In this document: in pieces, positions 19,703-28,850 of the stretch
How the letters are laid out: every line of letters begins with the position of its first letter
Position numbering within the stretch: position 1 is the first letter of the stretch
Assembly (NCBI RefSeq): GCF_001412595.2
Contig: NZ_CP012640.2
Span: 3,534,001-3,598,000, forward strand
DNA from: Massilia sp. WG5
Lineage (GTDB): Bacteria > Pseudomonadota > Gammaproteobacteria > Burkholderiales > Burkholderiaceae_D
DNA length: 64,000 nucleotides
Direction: 5' to 3'
The notes under the pieces: model-generated
The model's database searches: none
Seen by the model: the letters and a program-made list of their open reading frames with translations, nothing else
What the model was told of the DNA's origin: nothing
Translations under genes and position numbers: made by a program

Positions 19703-21073
19703 CTATGCGGCCTTGACCTTGCTGGTACTGATCGCTGCGTCGAGCAGATGCGCTAGTTGCTGAGCGCGGTTGGCGCGCGAGCACTGTTTCACGACCTCGT
19801 CCGATGCAACATGGACTGAGCCGGAGCGGATCTGCTCGATGAATGCCTTCAGCACCGGCACGATAGATTCGGGCCGATCCATGTGGGCCACGCTTTCGAA
19901 GCCGGCCGCACCCATCACACGCGCCGTTTCGCCGGTCGGATCGACCAGGCCCAGAATGGGACGGCGCGCCCAGAAATATTCATACAGTTTGGCCGGGATC
20001 TGCGTATTGAAAGGCGTGCCTTGAAATACCATCAGGCCATCGACCGACAACATCTCGCGCAAGGCTTCGCGGTAGGGCACCGAAGGCGCGATCTCGACGA
20101 TGTCGTCGACGCCGTGTTGCTGCGCCAGTTCCAGCATAGCCTCGGCCTCGCCCGGCGCGCGCAGGATCACCCGCAGCGTTGCGGCGCTGACGGCGCCTTC
20201 TTCCTTGAGCATTGCCACCGCCTTCATGAACGCGGAAGGATTGCGGCCGGTCTGGTACAGCACGCCGCTGTGCAGCAGGGTGATCCGCTCCTCGTCAGCC
20301 GGGGCCGCGGCGCGGGCAGTTGGAGCCGAAGCGGCGAGGCCATCTTCGTCGTAACCATTTTCGATGACCGTGAACTTCGATGCCAGCTCGGGGAAACGAG
20401 TGCGGTAGGTGCTCATGGCGCTGTGCGTCGTTAGCACGGCGAAGGTGCATCGCTTGACGGTTTCCGCTTCAATCCACTGGTAGACCTTGCGCTGCAACTT
20501 TGCCGTCGGATAGGCCGGCTGCAACATGGGGTCACGAAAATCGGCAATCCAGGGCAGACCGGTCAGGCGATGCAGGGCCAGGCCGATCAGGTGTGCGGTG
20601 GCGATCGGAAAAGTCGACCAGATGACCTGGGGACGGTGCTGGCGGATCAGCGATAGGCCGGCCGGCACCGCGCCGAAGAACCAGGAAACCCAGCGGTCCG
20701 GCAGGGCCAGCAGCTCCAGGTAGCGGCCCTTGATGCCCATGTGGTATTTGGTGTCGAGCGCGAAGGCGCGGCGCACTACCTGGCTAGCGGGGAGGCTGGC
20801 CAACTGCGACGGGTTCTGCTGACGATATACGCGCGGATGGGCCGACAGGACCATTGGCTCCCAGCCGTACTTCCCCAGGTGCTTGAAGAAGCTCAGGGTG
20901 CGCTGGATGCCGCTGCTGATGGCTTCCGGCGGAAAGTGGAAGGCGATCAGCAGGACCCGCCTGTTCGTTTGCGCCAGTTTGTCGGAATGCACCGCCGGGG
21001 TGGCCGGAACCACCGCCTGATCGGTGGTGACGGCGGCGGTGGCGCGGGTAGTGCTGTTTTCGTTGCTTAACAT
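19703..21073 (-). CDS. Glycosyltransferase, GT-B fold (family 4-like)
   Basis: 456 residues. A disordered N-terminal tail (about 1-36) precedes RRVLLIAFHFPPEAISSGIQRTLSFFKHLGKYGWEP, the usual N-terminal nucleotide-free Rossmann half of GT4-like enzymes. The C-terminal donor half includes ITLLHSGVLYQTGRNP, APSVPYREALREM and a weak E-x7-E region near VFQGTPFNTQIPAKLYEYFWARRPILGL. It is the last gene of the 15-gene minus run, 3 bp after the deacetylase. It likely adds a sugar to the repeat unit; linkage unknown. Confidence 0.82.
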   Translation of the reverse strand: MLSNENSTTRATAAVTTDQAVVPATPAVHSDKLAQTNRRVLLIAFHFPPEAISSGIQRTLSFFKHLGKYGWEPMVLSAHPRVYRQQNPSQLASLPASQVVRRAFALDTKYHMGIKGRYLELLALPDRWVSWFFGAVPAGLSLIRQHRPQVIWSTFPIATAHLIGLALHRLTGLPWIADFRDPMLQPAYPTAKLQRKVYQWIEAETVKRCTFAVLTTHSAMSTYRTRFPELASKFTVIENGYDEDGLAASAPTARAAAPADEERITLLHSGVLYQTGRNPSAFMKAVAMLKEEGAVSAATLRVILRAPGEAEAMLELAQQHGVDDIVEIAPSVPYREALREMLSVDGLMVFQGTPFNTQIPAKLYEYFWARRPILGLVDPTGETARVMGAAGFESVAHMDRPESIVPVLKAFIEQIRSGSVHVASDEVVKQCSRANRAQQLAHLLDAAISTSKVKAA

Positions 21074-21076
21074 CGT

Positions 21077-22057
21077 TTACTCCTGGGCCAGCCAGCGCAG
21101 CAGGCGCAGCCCAAACAAAAAGGGGTTAGCGTCCCATGGTCGGCTGCGAGGCAGCTGGAACAGGTCGCCCCCGCGTACGGCTGGGCCCACCTCGGTAGAG
21201 AAAGCGGCGGCAAAGCCCGCGCTGCGTACCATCTCCTTGTGGCGCTCGTCGAAATCCTTGCCGACCTTGCCGTTCGGGTAGGCGAAATAGCGCACTGGGG
21301 CGCCGGTGATCGCTTCCAGGTCGCGCTTGCACTGCTCGATTTCATGGCGCGCCGCCTCGTCGCTAAGGGAAGTCAGGATCGGGTGCGAGACGGTGTGGGC
21401 GCCAATCTCGAAGCGCTGCGCAGCCATGGTCCGGATCATTTCCGGGGTCAGCATCAGGCTGTCGGCGCCACCGCCGCCGACCATCGCCATCAGGCGCTCG
21501 GTCAGCGCCTGGCGTTCCGCCGGCGGCATGTATTTGGCATGCGCCGTCAATTCGTTCAGCAGGTTCCGGCGGTCGTCGCTGGTGCGCAGTTCGCGCATGC
21601 CGAGCCCGGCGCCGGATAGGTCGACGGCGCCGTCGGGCAGGCGCCTCACCGCGTCGGCAATGGTCTCGTTCCACATCGTGCCCGAGTCCAGGTAAGCGGT
21701 CGAGACGAACACCGTGGCCGGCAGGCCGAACTCGTTCAGGACTGGCATGGCCAGGTCGTGGACCGAGCGGTAGCCATCGTCAAAAGTGATGCAGACGGCA
21801 CGCGGCGGTAGGCGGCCGGCGGACAGCCTGGCGATAGCGTCCGGCAGCGACAGCACGTTGAAGTAGCGCGCAACTAGGCGCATCTGCCAGCGGAAGGTCT
21901 CGACGGTCGGCTCGTCGTCGAGAAGAGGGTCGGGCTGCGCCAGGATGCGGTGGTAGTTCAGCACGCACAGGCGGTCGGCGTCCTGGAATGGAGTAAACAT
22001 GGCCGCGGCACGGATCAGGCGCGCCGGCAGGTTGCTGGGAACGGGAAGCGTCGTCAT
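21077..22057 (-). CDS. Polysaccharide deacetylase (CE4/NodB domain)
   Basis: 326 residues. NodB motif 1 is CITFDDGYRSVHD (residues about 88-100), supplying the catalytic Asp and metal Asp, and motif 2 is FEIGAHTVSHPIL, with the two metal histidines. It should remove N-acetyl groups from HexNAc residues of a glycan. No signal peptide is visible, so it may act on lipid-linked intermediates in the cytoplasm or be exported otherwise. Its ATG overlaps the stop of the upstream ligase gene by 4 bp. It is the second deacetylase of the locus, distinct from the XrtA-type one at 32716. Confidence 0.88.
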   Translation of the reverse strand: MTTLPVPSNLPARLIRAAAMFTPFQDADRLCVLNYHRILAQPDPLLDDEPTVETFRWQMRLVARYFNVLSLPDAIARLSAGRLPPRAVCITFDDGYRSVHDLAMPVLNEFGLPATVFVSTAYLDSGTMWNETIADAVRRLPDGAVDLSGAGLGMRELRTSDDRRNLLNELTAHAKYMPPAERQALTERLMAMVGGGGADSLMLTPEMIRTMAAQRFEIGAHTVSHPILTSLSDEAARHEIEQCKRDLEAITGAPVRYFAYPNGKVGKDFDERHKEMVRSAGFAAAFSTEVGPAVRGGDLFQLPRSRPWDANPFLFGLRLLRWLAQE

Positions 22058-23355
22058 GCCGGCCCGCTTTCCAGGACAGGCGGCTTGGGCGCCGCCACGG
22101 GCGCTAGCTGCCGGAGTGGCACAGTGACTTTCGAGACGAGCACTTTTTCCAATAATACCAAAATTATAACCACATCATACAACAGGTCGGCGTAGGCGAG
22201 CGTCAGGAATGCGCCGCCGGCACAGTAGCCGAGCAGGCTGACCTGGCACATCGCGGCCAGGTCGGAAGCCCATTTCAGCTCCGGCTTGTCCTTGCAGAAG
22301 CGCAGCACCCGGCTGCCGGTGCGCCAGGCAAAGAAAAGGAAGGCTAGAAACAGCACCAGGCCGACGAAGCCGTGTTCGCCCAGCACCTGGAAATATAGGC
22401 TATGCGGCGCGTGGACGTTGGCCGGCTCCGGCGCATACAGCCAGAACATTCTCGGCGTAAAGCAGCGGAAGCCCCCGCCCATGAAGTTATGTGTGGCGAC
22501 GTTGAAGGCAAAGTGCCATGCGTTCACGCGGCCCATGGCCGAGCCATCGGCCTGATATTCGCTGATCGTCCCCATTCGCCCGAACCACTGCTCCGGCATC
22601 AGGATGTACACTAGTGGCACCACCAGCAGAACTACTATGCCGGTACGTAGCTTGTTGCGGCTCTTTAGCCATAACATGACTAGCATGGCGCCGAAACCAA
22701 GCAGGGCGCCGCGCGAATAAGAACCGATTACCGCAACCATGCTCAGCAAGGCCAGGGCGGCCCAGCCCCATTTCAGCCAGCGGTGCTGCTCCTGCAGGTG
22801 AAGGTACCAGACCAGCGGCACGATGGTCAGCAGCGCCAGCGCCAGATCGTTGTTGTCGCCAATGTATGTGCCAGGCGGTCCTAGTACGCGGTTGCTTCCA
22901 CCTGATAGCAAAGTGAAGATTCCGCCCTTCAATCCGTAGAAGCCTAGAGACAGAATGACGACAAGTGCAAACAGTTTAGTGTCCTTCTGGTTGTTGATGG
23001 CGCCAATTGTCACCAGCGCGAAGAAAAGTGTTTTCATTACACGGTCCCACTCGTCCCAAGCACGATCCGGCTCGAATGCGAAAGGGGTGGTAATGGTCAT
23101 CCATGTCATGAATAGCACCAAGGTTATCGTAAGAGCGTTCTTCGGTAGCTTGAATTGCTCCGGACGGGCGAACAACGACAGCAGCGTGAGACCACCGACC
23201 GCCGCCACCCATGGGAGGCTGTAGGCGAAACCGTAAGTAAGCCGGTGCGGGTTCATAAGTGAAAGCCACGCAAAGGTCATGACGCCGATTGCTGGTCGTT
23301 TCGGAATTTGCACTAGCAGAAAGCAAATGATTAGGCTAAGAGCGATGTCACGCAT
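22054..23355 (-). CDS. Wzy-like O-antigen ligase/polymerase, exosortase A system-associated
   Basis: 433 residues with about 11 membrane segments and one large periplasmic loop (roughly 260-330) containing RVNAWHFAFNVATHNFMGGGFRCF and ANVHAPHSLYFQVLGEHGFVGL, the O-antigen ligase (Wzy_C) signature with its conserved histidine. It matches the 'putative O-glycosylation ligase' group of exosortase A loci. It should either polymerise the repeat unit or transfer glycan to a protein or lipid acceptor in the periplasm. Its base composition is less GC-rich than the surrounding genes. It overlaps the upstream glycosyltransferase by 8 bp. Confidence 0.87.
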   Translation of the reverse strand: MRDIALSLIICFLLVQIPKRPAIGVMTFAWLSLMNPHRLTYGFAYSLPWVAAVGGLTLLSLFARPEQFKLPKNALTITLVLFMTWMTITTPFAFEPDRAWDEWDRVMKTLFFALVTIGAINNQKDTKLFALVVILSLGFYGLKGGIFTLLSGGSNRVLGPPGTYIGDNNDLALALLTIVPLVWYLHLQEQHRWLKWGWAALALLSMVAVIGSYSRGALLGFGAMLVMLWLKSRNKLRTGIVVLLVVPLVYILMPEQWFGRMGTISEYQADGSAMGRVNAWHFAFNVATHNFMGGGFRCFTPRMFWLYAPEPANVHAPHSLYFQVLGEHGFVGLVLFLAFLFFAWRTGSRVLRFCKDKPELKWASDLAAMCQVSLLGYCAGGAFLTLAYADLLYDVVIILVLLEKVLVSKVTVPLRQLAPVAAPKPPVLESGPA

Positions 23356-24523
23356 GGCAGTAGGCTCCCCTGTTTTGGGCCAGCGCCTCGAAGATGGCCA
23401 GCTGGCCGGCGGTGGTGTCTTCCCAGCTGAAGCGCTCGGCGTAGCGGCGGGTGGCGGCGCGGTCCGGATAGTCGGCGCGCAGCGCTTGCACGCCGTCGGC
23501 CACGCCGCGTGCGCTGAGTTCGTTCATCAGCACGCCGGCTTCCGGCGCGGCCACGACTTCGGGCGTGCCGTATACGCGGCTCGCTACCACCGGGGTGCCG
23601 CAGGCCATCGATTCGAGCAGCACATTGGCCCAGCCTTCGCGGCTGGAAGCCAGCACCAGGGCGTCGGCCTGGTTGTAGTGCTGCACCAGCTCGGGCTGGC
23701 GTACGGCGCCCAGGAAATTGACGCGTCCGGCGACGCCGAGTTCCTGCGCCAACTGCACCAGCTTGGCGCGGTCGGGACCGTCGCCGGCAATGCGCAGGCG
23801 TACTTCCGGCAGCAGCGGCAGCGCGCCGACGATCCGCTCCTGGCCCTTGACCGGCACCAGGTGGCCGACCGCGAGCAGGGTGAACGGCGCCTGGACCGCC
23901 GGGCGCGGCGTGGGGTGGAACAGCGCCAGGTCGACCCCGTTGCGCAGCGAGGTCACGCGGTCCGGGGCGACGCCGAGCGCGATCACTTCCTCGCGCAAGG
24001 CATTGCAGACGGTGATCATATGCTCGGCGCTGGACGCCGCCCACTTGATCATGCGGCGCGGCAGACGGTAGTTCGGCAGTAGCGTGATGTCCGAGCCGCG
24101 CGCGGTGATCGTCACCGGCTTGTTGAAGTAGCGGCCAAGCATGGCGGCGGCCACGCCGTCCGGGTAGAAGTAATGGGCGTCGATCACGTCGAAATCGAAG
24201 CCCTCGTCGAGCAGGCGGCCGATGGCGGCGCGGCTCGAGGCGGCCAGCAGTGCCGGCGCGACGTTCATGCCGATCTTCGGCAGGACCGGATAGCGCGGAT
24301 GCAGCACCTCGATGCCGGCGCGCTGTTCGCTGCGCGGCACCGCGGCCCATGCGGCCCAGGCGCCGAAGCGCGGATGGCGCGACGGGAACCAGGGCACCGG
24401 CGCGACCACGCGCGATTCCACGCGCCCGCTGGCCACCAGGTGGCGCAGGCGGGTCTCCACGAAGATGCCGTGCCCGGGTTTAACGCTGTTGGGGAACAGG
24501 GTGCTGAAAGTCAGGATCTTCAT
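23348..24523 (-). CDS. Glycosyltransferase family 4
   Basis: 391 residues, GT-B fold. The N-terminal half starts MKILTFSTLFPNSVKPGHGIFVETRLRHL, and the donor half contains FTLLAVGHLVPVKGQERIVGAL, RIAGDGPDRAKL and the E-x7-E region LASSREGWANVLLESMACGTPVVAS. It should act in the cytoplasm on the growing repeat unit. The ATG at 24523 lies 44 bp inside the upstream gene; the typical family N-terminus starts right there, so the long overlap looks real. Confidence 0.9.
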   Translation of the reverse strand: MKILTFSTLFPNSVKPGHGIFVETRLRHLVASGRVESRVVAPVPWFPSRHPRFGAWAAWAAVPRSEQRAGIEVLHPRYPVLPKIGMNVAPALLAASSRAAIGRLLDEGFDFDVIDAHYFYPDGVAAAMLGRYFNKPVTITARGSDITLLPNYRLPRRMIKWAASSAEHMITVCNALREEVIALGVAPDRVTSLRNGVDLALFHPTPRPAVQAPFTLLAVGHLVPVKGQERIVGALPLLPEVRLRIAGDGPDRAKLVQLAQELGVAGRVNFLGAVRQPELVQHYNQADALVLASSREGWANVLLESMACGTPVVASRVYGTPEVVAAPEAGVLMNELSARGVADGVQALRADYPDRAATRRYAERFSWEDTTAGQLAIFEALAQNRGAYCHA

Positions 24524-25733
24524 GCAGCTTGCAGCCGGTCAGGCCGCCATAGATGTTCTTGTAGCGCGCCACGCTGACACGCCAGTTGCGCTCGGTTTCG
24601 ACATACTGACGCCCGGCCGCGCGCAGCGCCGGCCAGGACTCCTGCGCTTCCAGCAGGCCGATCAGCTTGCCGGCCAGGGCGGCAGGATCGTCGGCCTTGA
24701 ACAGTACGCCGGTCTTGCCGTCGGCGATCAGCTCGAGGTGGCCGCCGACGTCGGATGCCGCCAGCACCCGGCCCTGGGCCATGGCTTCCAGCGGCTTCAG
24801 GGGCGTGACGAGGTCGGTCAGGCGCATCGACAAGCGCGGGTAGACCAGCACGTCGAGCAGGTCGTAGTACTTCTGCACCTGATCGTGCGGCACGCGGCCG
24901 GTGAACACGACTTTGTCGGCGATGCCGAGCTCCTCCGCCAGGCGGCGCAGCGCCTCGTCCTGCGGACCGCCGCCGACCAGCAGCACGCGCAGGTCCGGCA
25001 GGCGCGTCACCAGCTGCGGCACCGCACGCAGCAGCACGTCCAGGCCCTCGTAGGCATAGAATGAACCGATGAAGCCGACCAGGCGCGCGCCCGACAGGCC
25101 GAGCTGTTCCTTGAGCGCCAGGTCGGCGCTGCCGCCGACCGCGAACTTGTCGATCTCCACGGCGTTCGGAATCACCGTGACCTTCTCGGCCGGGATGCCG
25201 CGCGCCACGATGTCCTTGCGCAGGCCTTCGCAGATCGTGGTGACGGCGTCGGCGCGCTTGAGCGCCCAGGTCTCGAGGGCACGGGTGGCGCGGTAGCGCA
25301 GGCCGAATTCCTTCGAGGTGCCGTGGTCGACCGCGGCGTCTTCCCAGAAGGCGCGCACTTCGTACACGACCGGGATGCCGAAACGGCGGCCGGCGCGCAG
25401 GGCCGCGACCGCGTTGAGCGAAGGCGAGTGCGCGTGCAGGACGTCCGGCTTGACCTGCGGGATGATCTCGGCCAGGCGCCTGGTGAGGCCGTCGATCACC
25501 TCCTTCTGGTTCAGTACCGGCAGCTTCGCCAGCGGACTGGTCGAAGCGGACGTGCGGTAGAAGTGCAGGCCATCCACGGTTTCTTCCAGCATGTCCTGCG
25601 AATGCTGCTTCGAACCGGTCACGTGGAAGGTTTCCCAGCCGAGCGCGCGTTGTTCGCGCAGGATCGCGCGGGTGCGGAAGGTATAACCGCTGTGCAGCGG
25701 GATCGAGTGATCCAGGATGTGCAGGACACGCAT
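24480..25733 (-). CDS. Glycosyltransferase, exosortase A system-associated (Daro_2409 type)
   Basis: 417 residues, GT4. The opening MRVLHILDHSIPLHSGYTFRTRAILREQRALGW is the signature of the exosortase A-associated subfamily. Also present are VLHAHSPSLNAVAAL, KVTVIPNAVEIDKF, GFIGSFYAYEGLDVLL and the donor-binding PLKPLEAMAQGRVLAASDVGGHLELI. It sits directly after the amidotransferase stop (no gap) and overlaps the next glycosyltransferase by 44 bp. It probably builds the conserved core of the XrtA-linked glycan. Confidence 0.92.
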   Translation of the reverse strand: MRVLHILDHSIPLHSGYTFRTRAILREQRALGWETFHVTGSKQHSQDMLEETVDGLHFYRTSASTSPLAKLPVLNQKEVIDGLTRRLAEIIPQVKPDVLHAHSPSLNAVAALRAGRRFGIPVVYEVRAFWEDAAVDHGTSKEFGLRYRATRALETWALKRADAVTTICEGLRKDIVARGIPAEKVTVIPNAVEIDKFAVGGSADLALKEQLGLSGARLVGFIGSFYAYEGLDVLLRAVPQLVTRLPDLRVLLVGGGPQDEALRRLAEELGIADKVVFTGRVPHDQVQKYYDLLDVLVYPRLSMRLTDLVTPLKPLEAMAQGRVLAASDVGGHLELIADGKTGVLFKADDPAALAGKLIGLLEAQESWPALRAAGRQYVETERNWRVSVARYKNIYGGLTGCKLHEDPDFQHPVPQQR

Positions 25734-27632
25734 TTACGCCGCCTCCATTTCTTTGCGCAGGAAGGCTTCGAACATCAGCACCGTCCAGATCGGCGCGCTG
25801 TAGTCGCGGCGGCCGGACTCGTGCTGCTCGACGATCTCAGCCAGGAAAGCAGTGTTGAAGATGCCAGTGCTGTTCAGGATCGGGCCCAGCAGCGACTCGC
25901 GCACGCGCTGGCGCAGAGGGCCGCGGAACCAGGCCGCCAGCGGCACTGCAAAGCCCTGCTTCTTGCGGTACAGGATGTCGTGCGGCAGGTAGCGCTCCAT
26001 GCTCTTCTTGAAGATGTACTTGCCTTCGCCATTCTTCAGCTTGATCGATGAGGACAAGCCGGAAATCCATTCGACCAGCTCGTGGTCGAGTAGCGGCACG
26101 CGCACTTCGAGCGCGTGCGCCATGCTGGCGCGGTCGACCTTGGTCAGGATGTCGCCCGGCAGGTAGGTCTTCATGTCGAGGTACTGGATCAGCGACAGCG
26201 GATCGTCGGTCGGCGCTTTGGCGGCGTGCCCGCGCATGACGTCGATCGCGCGGTAGCCCTGCAGGCGCTGCTGGAATGCCGGGGTGAACAGGCGCTTGCG
26301 CATCGCGTCAGACATGATCGACACGCCATGGAAGTAGCCCTCGACCAGGTCGCGCGCGAGCGACTCGAAGGTGGTTTTGGCGCGGAATACGCGCGGCGCC
26401 CAGTCGGCTTTCGGGTAGTAGCGACCGAGCGGACCGAACACATTGCGGCGCAGCGCCGGCGGAATCCGGGAACGTACCGCGTCTTCCGCCATGGTCAGGC
26501 GGTAGCGGCGGTAGCCGGCCAGGTTCTCGTCGCCGCCGTCGCCAGACAGCGCTACCGTCACGCGCTTGCGCGCCAGTTGGCACACGCGGTAGGTCGGGAT
26601 CGCGGAGCTGTCGGCATACGGTTCGTCGTACAGCGCGGCCAGGGTGTCGAGCAGCGCGTAGTCGTCGGTGTCGACGGTCTCGACGTGGTGGTTGGTCTGG
26701 TACTTGCGCGCGACCTGGTCGGCGTATTCGGATTCGTCGAAGGCCTTGTCGTTGAAGGCGATCGAGCAGGTGTTCACCGGTTCATTGGTCAGGCCGGCCA
26801 TCATTGCCACCACCGCGCTCGAGTCGACCCCGCCCGACAGGAAGGCGCCGAGCGGCACGTCAGCCTTCAGCTGACTCTGCACCGCTTCGCGCACGCGTGA
26901 CGCCAGTTCGCCGGCGGCGTCGGCCTCGGTCATCTTCTCGTGCTGCTTGAACGGCACATCCCACCACTGCTTCGGCTGCGGCACTGGCTGGCCGATCCGC
27001 ACCGTCAGCGAGAAGCCCGGCGCCAGCTTGCGCGCGCCGGCGTAGATGGTCTTCGGCTCGGGCACATAGCCGTAGGCGAAATAATCCTCGACCGCGGTCG
27101 GGTCGATCTCGCGCGACAGGCCCGGGTGGGCGCGCAGCGACTTCAGCTCGGAGCCGAAGATGAACATGTCGTCCGGCAGATGGGCGTAAAAGAAGGGTTT
27201 CACGCCCATGTGGTCGCGCGCCATGAACATGGTCTGCTTGTTGCGGTCCCACACCGCAATCGCGAACATGCCGCGCAGGTGGTGCACGCAGTCTTCGCCC
27301 CAGGCTTCCCAGGCGTGGAGCACGGCTTCGGTGTCGCTGTTGGTGCGGAACGGGAATCCGAGCTTTTCCAGCTCGGCGCCCAGTTCGCGGTAGTTATAGA
27401 TCTCGCCGTTGAACACCACGCCGACGTCGCCGGCGGCATTGAACATCGGCTGCTGGCCGGCGGCCAGGTCGATTACCGACAGGCGGCGATGGCCGAAGCC
27501 GACGCCGGGCTCGGTATAGATGTCGCCCTCGTCCGGACCGCGATGATGCTGGGTCTCGTTCATCCGCTTGAGCAGCACCGGATCGATCGGGCGCGCTCCG
27601 CGGGTATCGAAAATGCCGACTATTCCACACAT
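25734..27632 (-). CDS. Asparagine synthase-like amidotransferase, exosortase A system-associated
   Basis: 632 residues. The class II glutamine amidotransferase domain starts with the catalytic Cys2 (MCGIVGIFD), with RGPDEGDIY and FNGEIYN following. The synthetase domain has the ATP-pyrophosphatase loop SGGVDSS at 266-272. The length and sequence match exosortase-associated amidotransferase 1. It should use glutamine and ATP to amidate a carboxylate; uronic acid units made by the TviB enzyme of this locus are plausible targets, giving uronamides. It overlaps the upstream glycosyltransferase by 13 bp and is within the 15-gene run. Confidence 0.93.
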   Translation of the reverse strand: MCGIVGIFDTRGARPIDPVLLKRMNETQHHRGPDEGDIYTEPGVGFGHRRLSVIDLAAGQQPMFNAAGDVGVVFNGEIYNYRELGAELEKLGFPFRTNSDTEAVLHAWEAWGEDCVHHLRGMFAIAVWDRNKQTMFMARDHMGVKPFFYAHLPDDMFIFGSELKSLRAHPGLSREIDPTAVEDYFAYGYVPEPKTIYAGARKLAPGFSLTVRIGQPVPQPKQWWDVPFKQHEKMTEADAAGELASRVREAVQSQLKADVPLGAFLSGGVDSSAVVAMMAGLTNEPVNTCSIAFNDKAFDESEYADQVARKYQTNHHVETVDTDDYALLDTLAALYDEPYADSSAIPTYRVCQLARKRVTVALSGDGGDENLAGYRRYRLTMAEDAVRSRIPPALRRNVFGPLGRYYPKADWAPRVFRAKTTFESLARDLVEGYFHGVSIMSDAMRKRLFTPAFQQRLQGYRAIDVMRGHAAKAPTDDPLSLIQYLDMKTYLPGDILTKVDRASMAHALEVRVPLLDHELVEWISGLSSSIKLKNGEGKYIFKKSMERYLPHDILYRKKQGFAVPLAAWFRGPLRQRVRESLLGPILNSTGIFNTAFLAEIVEQHESGRRDYSAPIWTVLMFEAFLRKEMEAA

Positions 27633-28789
27633 GATTTGATGGGCTTCCTGAATGGGGTTTTACGTTCGAGCAGGCTGTCGTAGAGCGCCTGGTAGCCGGC
27701 GACCATCGCCGGCATTGAATAGTGGGACATGACGCGCGCGCGTCCGGCGGCGCCGTGGGCCTGGGCCATCGCCGGCGCACGCACGTAGCGCGCCAGCGCA
27801 TCGGCCATGGCGTCCGGATCGCGCGGCGGCACCAACTGGCCGGTGACGCCGTCGGCGATTACCTCGGGCACGCCGCCGACGCGGGTACCGACCGCGGGCA
27901 GGCCGCTGGCCATCGCTTCCAGGACGCTGCCAGGCGTGCCCTCGGCGATCGAGGAGATCGCATAGGTGTCGAAGCCGCGCAGGATCTCCGGGACGTCGTA
28001 GCGGGCGCCGGGCAGCCACACCAGGCCGTCGAGACCGAGCGCGCGCACCTTTTCGCGCAGCGCCGGCAGCAGCGAACCCTCGCCGACGATCGCCAGGCGC
28101 AGGTTCGCGGCCTGCTCCGGCAGGCGCGCGCGAAGCAGGGCGAAGGCGTCGATAAGGGCGGCATGGTCCTTGACGTCGGTCACGCGGCCGACCGTGCCGA
28201 TCACCCGGCAACCGGGACCGAAACCGAAATCCGGGCGCTCCTCGTCCGCAGCCAGCGGGCGGAAGCGCTCGGCGTCGATGCCGTTGGACAGCAGGCAGCT
28301 CTTCCGTTCGGGCACGCCGATCACCTCGCGGTTCCAGGCCAGCATGTCGCCGGAATTGGCGTAGCAGTGGTCGTAGAACGGCAGCATTAGGCGGCGCAGG
28401 AAGTTGTGCTTGGGGTTGCGGCCTTCGGGATCGGCGGCGTCGCGGCCGTGCAGGCCGTTGATACGAACCGGCACGCCGGCCAGCATCGCCATCGGCGCAT
28501 ACTCGATGGCGGCCAGGTTATAGGTGTGCAGGATCGCCGGCTTCAGGCGGCGCATCAGCTTGAATAAGTCTGCGTGCGTGCCCAGCGATAGGCCAGGGCG
28601 CTTGTTCAGGGCATACACCCTAACGTCCGGCTTGCTAATCTTGCGAGCGAAGTCGGTGCTGCGGGTCAGCACGACCACGGCGTGACGGTAAGCCTCGGCC
28701 GGCATCCGGTTAATGCGCTCGATGAGCAGGGTCTCCAGCCCTCCAAAGTCGAGACTATAGGTCAGATGGACGATCAGGGGCGCGGTCAT
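27620..28789 (-). CDS. Sugar transferase, PEP-CTERM/EpsH1 system associated (Stp2 type)
   Basis: 389 residues, GT4 fold. The N-terminus PLIVHLTYSLDFGGLETLLIERINRMP and the segment ILHTYNLAAIEYAPMAMLAGVPVRINGLHGRD are diagnostic of this exosortase-associated subfamily. The donor half has RVIGTVGRVTDVKDHAALIDAF, AIVGEGSLLPAL and SSIAEGTPGSVLEAMASGLPAVGTRVGG. It likely extends the EPS repeat unit. It is separated from xrtA by 61 bp, the largest gap in this part of the run, and overlaps the amidotransferase gene. Confidence 0.93.
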   Translation of the reverse strand: MTAPLIVHLTYSLDFGGLETLLIERINRMPAEAYRHAVVVLTRSTDFARKISKPDVRVYALNKRPGLSLGTHADLFKLMRRLKPAILHTYNLAAIEYAPMAMLAGVPVRINGLHGRDAADPEGRNPKHNFLRRLMLPFYDHCYANSGDMLAWNREVIGVPERKSCLLSNGIDAERFRPLAADEERPDFGFGPGCRVIGTVGRVTDVKDHAALIDAFALLRARLPEQAANLRLAIVGEGSLLPALREKVRALGLDGLVWLPGARYDVPEILRGFDTYAISSIAEGTPGSVLEAMASGLPAVGTRVGGVPEVIADGVTGQLVPPRDPDAMADALARYVRAPAMAQAHGAAGRARVMSHYSMPAMVAGYQALYDSLLERKTPFRKPIKSCVE

Positions 28790-28850
28790 CGGTTCTTCTT
28801 TGGTGCGTACAGCGGCGCCGTAAACAAGGTAGTGCGCATGGCGTATTGCT

